This document shows, piece after piece, positions 60,101 through 64,000 of a stretch of DNA of 64,000 nt. The position numbers and the translations under genes are program-made. Below the pieces are notes generated by a model, which did not search any database, was not told the DNA's origin, and saw only the letters and a program-made list of their open reading frames with translations. Location of the stretch: the NCBI GenBank assembly GCA_031317595.1, contig JANCMB010000001.1, forward strand, positions 2,917,610-2,981,609, in the 5' to 3' direction. The stretch comes from Glutamicibacter sp. PS (GTDB lineage Bacteria > Actinomycetota > Actinomycetes > Actinomycetales > Micrococcaceae). Position 1 is the stretch's first letter, and the number at the start of each line of letters is the position of its first letter.

Positions 60101-60880
60101 ATGGTCGAGAAACTGCATAAGTCCGAAGCGCCCAATGGGATGCGATCGCTATCGCGCGCTATCGCCGTCTTTGAGCAGATTCAGAGATATGAGCACCCGC
60201 AACGCCTCAACACGATTGCCGCCGACCTGGGCATGAGCTCGCCTACGACGCTCCGGATCCTGCGCGTGCTCCAGGAAGCTGGGCTGGTGAGTCAAATCGA
60301 CAAGAGCTACCGACTGGGTCCCGCAGTCCTTCCTGCCGCACGCGTTTTCCTTGAGAACGACCCGCTTCCGAGGGTCGCCAAGCCGATCCTGCAGCAGCTC
60401 TCCCGCGCCACAAGACTTACCGCCTCGCTATACACTCGCTTGGGCAGCGAGCGCGTCCTCGTAGAGCGAGTTGTCGGCGAATCTTCCCTGGGGTATGACC
60501 TGCCTCAGGGTCGCCGCCTCCCCTTGACCGCCGGCGCGGCGGGTCGCATCCTCCTGCGCGACCTGCCGACCGACGCCCTCGCCCTCGTGGCCGACGAATC
60601 CCGGCGGCTGCGATACGAAGCCGAAGACTTCGATCTGACGGCTTTGCAGGCCCGCGTGCCGTCGCGAGATGACCGATACACCATCTCCGAAGATGAGCGC
60701 GCCTTGGGAATCATTTCCATCGCCACGCTACTCCCATCTCGCCTCGGGACCGCAACGGAGTCGCTCTCGCTAACAGGCCCCATCCACACCGTCGCGCGCG
60801 GGGAACTCGAAGCACATGCACCGGAACTGCTTCATGCAGCCCGTCGCATGTCCGAACTTCTGGCCAGCAGCGTGTACTAG
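60101..60880 (+). CDS. IclR-family transcriptional regulator
   Basis: A 259-residue regulator. Residues about 14-75 are the winged helix (MRSLSRAIAVFEQIQRYEHPQRLNTIAADLGMSSPTTLRILRVLQEAGLVSQ), followed by the IclR effector domain (SRATRLTASLYTRLGSERVLVERVVGESSLGYDLPQGRRLPLTAGAAGRILL). The mRNA probably begins at or near ATG 60101. Direct repeats of the sites above occur in front of tctBAC and in front of the RraA operon, making it the local regulator of both transport systems and the enzymes; the ligand would be the transported acid or its product. Confidence 0.88.
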   Translation: MVEKLHKSEAPNGMRSLSRAIAVFEQIQRYEHPQRLNTIAADLGMSSPTTLRILRVLQEAGLVSQIDKSYRLGPAVLPAARVFLENDPLPRVAKPILQQLSRATRLTASLYTRLGSERVLVERVVGESSLGYDLPQGRRLPLTAGAAGRILLRDLPTDALALVADESRRLRYEAEDFDLTALQARVPSRDDRYTISEDERALGIISIATLLPSRLGTATESLSLTGPIHTVARGELEAHAPELLHAARRMSELLASSVY

Positions 60881-61047
60881 ACCCCGCACCGTTCGGTGGG
60901 CGGGGAAGCGCCAAGCGACTGCCCCGCATGGCCCCACGGAGCCCAAGCCTGCGCATCTTGGCGCGCAGCGGCAAAACATGGTGCCGAATTCCAAGCTTTC
61001 GGCACCGCATGCTCCTCTATTGACACTGTGACGCAGCGCATGCGATC

Positions 61048-61084
61048 ATTTCGTACATCAGCAATAAATTGCGTAGTATGAAAT
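61048..61084. promoter_or_regulatory. Paired IclR operators before the aldolase operon
   Basis: ATTGCGTAGTATGAAAT (61068-61084; six of eight base pairs symmetric about the centre) and, immediately before it in opposite sense, ATTTCGTACATCAGCAAT (61048-61065). TAGTAT within the first is a -10 candidate. They lie 75-112 bases before the RraA-like ATG. The rest of the 279-base gap holds nothing recognisable. Confidence 0.6.
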
Positions 61085-61159
61085 CATAAAACACAGCATG
61101 AAACATGAGAGTCGTTCTTGCTGTGTCATCCCCTCACAGAAAATCGGGATAAGCCACCT

Positions 61160-61783
61160 ATGGAACAGCAAACTTACGAAATGCCGGTTGCGCAATCGGT
61201 GATCGATCGTCTAGCTTCGCTCCCCTCGGCAAACATCGGCGACGCCATGCAACGCCTCGGTGTCGCCGCCGCAGAAATTCAGGCTGCCTGGCCCGGTGCC
61301 AAAATGGCTGGTCCGGCCTATACCGTATGGGTTGCCCCCGGCGACAACGCTGGAATTCACGAGGCACTCAAATACGTACAACCCGGGGAGATTATCGTAG
61401 TCAATGGCGGGGGCTACACAGACCGGGCCTTGCTCGGGGAACTCATTGGCGAACGCGCGTTGTCCAAGGGAGTCGCCGGCTTTGCCGTTGATGGGGCTGT
61501 GCGAGATGCAGTTGATCTGGGTGAGATTAATCTGCCGGTCTTCGCGCGTGCCACTAGTCCGGCTGGCCCTTACAAGAATGGCCCTTTTAAAGTCGAAGGC
61601 CCGATTGCCTTCGGCGGCGTACCGGTCATGCGCGGTGACATTGTTATCGGCGATTCTGATGGCCTAGTCATCGTGCCGGCCAGTATGGCCGAAGAAGTGG
61701 CAAGCGCTGCGGAAGCCGTCCACAACGAAGAGACGAACCGTCGCGCGGCAATTATCGCAGCCCGCGCGTCGCGCAACTCCTAG
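61160..61783 (+). CDS. RraA-family aldolase-like protein
   Basis: A 207-residue protein of the RraA/HMG-CHA aldolase superfamily. ANIGDAMQRLGV (near 23), PGDNAGIHEALKYVQPGEIIVVNGGGYTDRALLGELIGERALSKGVAGFAVDGAVRDAVDL (near 75-130) contains the Arg and the D-x(20)-R-D metal/substrate set (GAVRDAVDL) of class II aldolases acting on 4-hydroxy-4-methyl-2-oxoglutarate or 4-carboxy-4-hydroxy-2-oxoadipate. So a retro-aldol cleavage giving pyruvate or oxaloacetate is likely. The ATG at 61160 has only a weak GGGATAAG before it. It is the first gene of the operon with the dehydrogenase and permease. Confidence 0.8.
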   Translation: MEQQTYEMPVAQSVIDRLASLPSANIGDAMQRLGVAAAEIQAAWPGAKMAGPAYTVWVAPGDNAGIHEALKYVQPGEIIVVNGGGYTDRALLGELIGERALSKGVAGFAVDGAVRDAVDLGEINLPVFARATSPAGPYKNGPFKVEGPIAFGGVPVMRGDIVIGDSDGLVIVPASMAEEVASAAEAVHNEETNRRAAIIAARASRNS

Positions 61784-61804
61784 CTTTCGAAAGTCCTGAT
61801 CTAC

Positions 61805-62581
61805 ATGAAATATGCAATTATCGGCCTGGGCGAAGTCGGCCAGACCTACGGCACAGCATTAGTCGACGCCGGGAACGAAGTCATTGGTTTCGACCCTTTC
61901 ATTACCGACGCGGTCGCTGGGATCGCCTTGGCTCCATCGGCAGCTGACGCAGCCAAGGACGCTGACACGGTACTGGTTCTCACAGGTTCGGGTGCAGCAC
62001 AAGCCGTCGCCGATGAATGCCTGCCCGTTATGGCCGCCGGAAGTTTCTATGCCGATTTCACCTCCTCGTCACCCGAGATGATGCAGAAGCTTGGCGCAGT
62101 TGCTGGTGCGGTGCGTTTCATCGACGTTGCTATTCTTGGGCCCGTCATAGCCCAAGGTGTACGCACGCCCCTCATGGTCAGCGGCGATGGTGCACAAACT
62201 TTCGCCGCGCAGTTTGAAGCCATCGGCGCTCCAATTACTGTCGTGGAGGGCGGTCCCGGAAGCGCAATGGCGCATAAGTTGATCCGGAGTGTCTTCATGA
62301 AGGGACTGGCCTCGGTCGTCATCGAAGCTGTGAGCGCCGGTTCAGCCGCCGGTCTGGACTCGTGGATTCGGGGCGAAATCGCACAAACACTAGCTGGTGA
62401 TGGCCAGGCGACGATCGACCGCTTCATTGCCGGAACGGCCAAGCATGCGGTACGTCGAGCCGTAGAAATGCGCTCCACAGCGTCCTACCTCAGCGATTTG
62501 GGCGTCCCCCACGAAATGACCACCGCGTCAGCGTGTGCTATGGAACGCATGTCCACGAGAAACACTTCGACCGATGGCTAG
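61805..62581 (+). CDS. NAD(P)-dependent 2-hydroxyacid-type dehydrogenase with DUF1932 domain
   Basis: A 258-residue member of the 6-phosphogluconate/3-hydroxyisobutyrate dehydrogenase superfamily. The Rossmann start is YAIIGLGEVGQTYGTALVDAGNEVIGFDP (3-31); the substrate region contains MAHKLIRSVFMKGLASVVIEAVSAG, in which the catalytic Lys is in AHKL (near residue 157). The second half (from about 170) is a DUF1932 domain, which replaces the normal helical cap. Proteins with this layout accompany RraA-type aldolases; oxidation of a hydroxylated dicarboxylate is suggested. It begins 21 bases after the aldolase stop. Confidence 0.78.
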   Translation: MKYAIIGLGEVGQTYGTALVDAGNEVIGFDPFITDAVAGIALAPSAADAAKDADTVLVLTGSGAAQAVADECLPVMAAGSFYADFTSSSPEMMQKLGAVAGAVRFIDVAILGPVIAQGVRTPLMVSGDGAQTFAAQFEAIGAPITVVEGGPGSAMAHKLIRSVFMKGLASVVIEAVSAGSAAGLDSWIRGEIAQTLAGDGQATIDRFIAGTAKHAVRRAVEMRSTASYLSDLGVPHEMTTASACAMERMSTRNTSTDG

Positions 62582-62614
62582 CCACATGCGCCATCGCATG
62601 GGGAAGGACACAGC

Positions 62615-63952
62615 ATGATAGGCATTTGGGCACTAGGAACGTACCTGGCGGTCATCCTCATCTGGACCGTGCTGCTGCGACGCAACGTCGGAGAGGCAAT
62701 GATCCTCGGCTTTATCGTAGCCGCAGCCTTCAACGGTACTGAGATGTTCACCGTTGGCTGGAGTGCGCTGTATGACGCGCTCACCGATGAGATTGTCTAT
62801 GCGACCGTAATCTTCGTATTCATGGGCTACTTGCTGGAACGAGTAGGCGTTATGGAACGAATGATCAACCTGCTCGATTCACTTATTGGGGGCAGTAAAG
62901 GCGGCGCTGCCTATGTATCCACGGTCTCCTCGGCCGGCCTAGGAAGCATCGTGCATAACCAGGCCGCCATTGCCGCCACCGTAGGTTCCATCACGATTCC
63001 GTGGATGCAGCGATCGAATATCAGCAGGTCAACCGCTGCAACTATCATCGCGGGCAACGCAGGCATGGGTATCACTTTCCCTTTCAGCGCTTCGATGTTT
63101 GTCCTAGTGGGTTCTTCGACCGTCGGGCCGTTGCTGTCCGTTGAGGAACTGATTCTGCCGCTGATTTTCGGTGGGCTTTGGTGCGTCCTGCACCGTTTGA
63201 TCGTCACCTACATCCTCGTGCGCCGTAGTGGCGCTCAGGCCACTCCGAAAGAACAGCGCCAAATGCTGTCGGTCGCATTCACGCAGGGCTGGGCCACACT
63301 GCTGCTGTTCGTTGGCGTCGCTGTTCCCATGATCATCACGAGCGGTGCCATTGCCGCATTGTTGACGACGCATGCTCAAACCGATGTCTCCAAGGCCGTC
63401 AGCCCGATCTTCTGGATTCCCATTGTGTTGATCTTGATGGGACTCCTGTTGGGCCTCAGCAAACTTCCCCGCAGTCTCCGGGCCTGGACAAAGTTGATCG
63501 AAGACTCGATTCCTCGATTCGGCGTCGTTGGAGTCACCGTGTTGTTCGCTTTTGCCGGAGCCAACGCGCTGGCGAGCTCTGGGCTACCGGAACAATTGAC
63601 GCAGATACTCAGTGGTCTGGACTTACCTGTTTGGCTCCTTGCCCTCGTCATAGGCCTGATCGTGGTTGCCGTGGCGGCTCCCCTTTCGTCCACGGCCACC
63701 ATGGCTGCCGTCGGCACTGTGGGGGTCGCGGCCTTGGTGGCCGCCGGAGTCCCGGCGCCGACCGCAGCAGTTGCCGTTCTGGTGTTCTCTTCCTGCGAGG
63801 CAGCAGTTCCCCCGGGCGGCGCCCCGCTCTATGTCGCGTGCGGAATTGCCAGCGTCAATCCGTACAGCACGTTCCGCCGCATGATGCTGTTCTACGCGCT
63901 GCCGTTGCTTGCCATCGGCGTTCTAATCGCATCCGGAATCCTGCCAGTCTGA
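62615..63952 (+). CDS. TRAP-type transporter large permease (DctM-like)
   Basis: A 445-residue membrane protein with about eleven helices. NVGEAMILGFIVAAAFNG, IFVFMGYLLERVGVMERMINLLDSLIGGSKGGAAYVSTVSSAGLGSIVHNQAAIAATVGSITIPWMQRSNISRSTAATIIAGNAGMGITFPFSAS match the DctM/YfcC-like ion transporter group. VAVLVFSSCEAAVPPGGAPLYVACGIA near the C terminus is the second re-entrant hairpin. TRAP systems bring carboxylates in with Na+ using a separate binding protein; the partner DctQ and DctP are not visible upstream and may lie beyond the right edge. ACAGC before the ATG is weak. Confidence 0.75.
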   Translation: MIGIWALGTYLAVILIWTVLLRRNVGEAMILGFIVAAAFNGTEMFTVGWSALYDALTDEIVYATVIFVFMGYLLERVGVMERMINLLDSLIGGSKGGAAYVSTVSSAGLGSIVHNQAAIAATVGSITIPWMQRSNISRSTAATIIAGNAGMGITFPFSASMFVLVGSSTVGPLLSVEELILPLIFGGLWCVLHRLIVTYILVRRSGAQATPKEQRQMLSVAFTQGWATLLLFVGVAVPMIITSGAIAALLTTHAQTDVSKAVSPIFWIPIVLILMGLLLGLSKLPRSLRAWTKLIEDSIPRFGVVGVTVLFAFAGANALASSGLPEQLTQILSGLDLPVWLLALVIGLIVVAVAAPLSSTATMAAVGTVGVAALVAAGVPAPTAAVAVLVFSSCEAAVPPGGAPLYVACGIASVNPYSTFRRMMLFYALPLLAIGVLIASGILPV

Positions 63953-63970
63953 TCCGTGAAGGTAATCTCA

Positions 63971-64000
63971 ATGTATCGCTCATTTCTCAAAATGACATTT
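63971..64000 (+). CDS. Start of a further gene, cut by the window edge
   Basis: ATG at 63971 follows GAAGGTAATCTCA, an acceptable ribosome-binding site, 18 bases after the DctM stop. Only ten codons are visible (MYRSFLKMTF). A TRAP small subunit or another operon enzyme would be expected, but the fragment does not tell. Confidence 0.45.
   Translation, partial: MYRSFLKMTF

Overview
The window is high-GC (visibly above 60 %), densely coded bacterial chromosome. Many GTG/TTG starts, several leaderless-looking genes, a DtxR/IdeR-type iron box, a CsoR-family repressor and a leucine-type acyl-CoA carboxylase cluster arranged as in mycobacteria point to an actinobacterium. The Micrococcales (an Arthrobacter-like member of the Micrococcaceae) fit best; this is inference from gene content, not a marker-gene result. 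I saw no rRNA or tRNA gene, prophage or CRISPR array.

Layout. 0-6 kb: end of a purine/allantoin and glyoxylate module (tartronate semialdehyde reductase, hydroxypyruvate isomerase, NCS1 permease, hydantoin/allantoin-type racemase, then an MFS exporter with a GntR regulator). 6-11 kb: NAD(P)-binding protein, then an iron-siderophore ABC importer (lipoprotein, two permeases, ATPase) behind an iron box. 11-13.3 kb: MarR, membrane-anchored hydrolase and a heme A synthase. 13.5-14.1 kb: decayed IS3-family element. 14.2-17.1 kb: DoxX protein plus Met-rich DM13 lipoprotein, divergent from a two-component system. 17.2-21.1 kb: complete persulfide-detoxification operon (CstB-like dioxygenase/rhodanese, YgaP-like rhodanese, TauE exporter, thioredoxin, CstR-like repressor) with two operators upstream and an overlooked 53-residue zinc-ribbon gene downstream. 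21.2-27.7 kb: mixed metabolic genes. 27.8-30.7 kb: CstA transporter, cory-CC-star small protein and ArsA-family ATPase. 30.9-32.4 kb: exported carbonic anhydrase and an acetyltransferase. 32.4-38.1 kb: TetR-controlled methylcrotonyl-CoA carboxylase/leucine catabolic operon. 39.3-41.2 kb: TPP riboswitch and thiC. 41.2-45.6 kb: small genes punctuated by three copies of a conserved RNA-like element, each ending in an intrinsic terminator. 47-51.2 kb: ECF vitamin/nucleoside importer with a nucleoside hydrolase. 51.3-54.5 kb: PepSY membrane proteins and a CobW GTPase with a metal-box-like palindrome. 56.9-64 kb: two carboxylate transport systems (TctCAB and a TRAP/DctM-like permease) around an IclR regulator, with RraA-type aldolase and a DUF1932 dehydrogenase; the same operator-like sequence lies in front of all three transcription units.

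The strongest candidates for something not yet described are (i) the three-copy terminator-linked element at 41.26, 42.07 and 45.5 kb, which looks like a small-RNA or leader family, and (ii) the CstA / cory-CC-star / ArsA-ATPase operon, in which a transporter partner with a Cys-Cys C terminus is translationally coupled to a tail-handling type ATPase. The IclR regulon with an unidentified carboxylate substrate is a good third.
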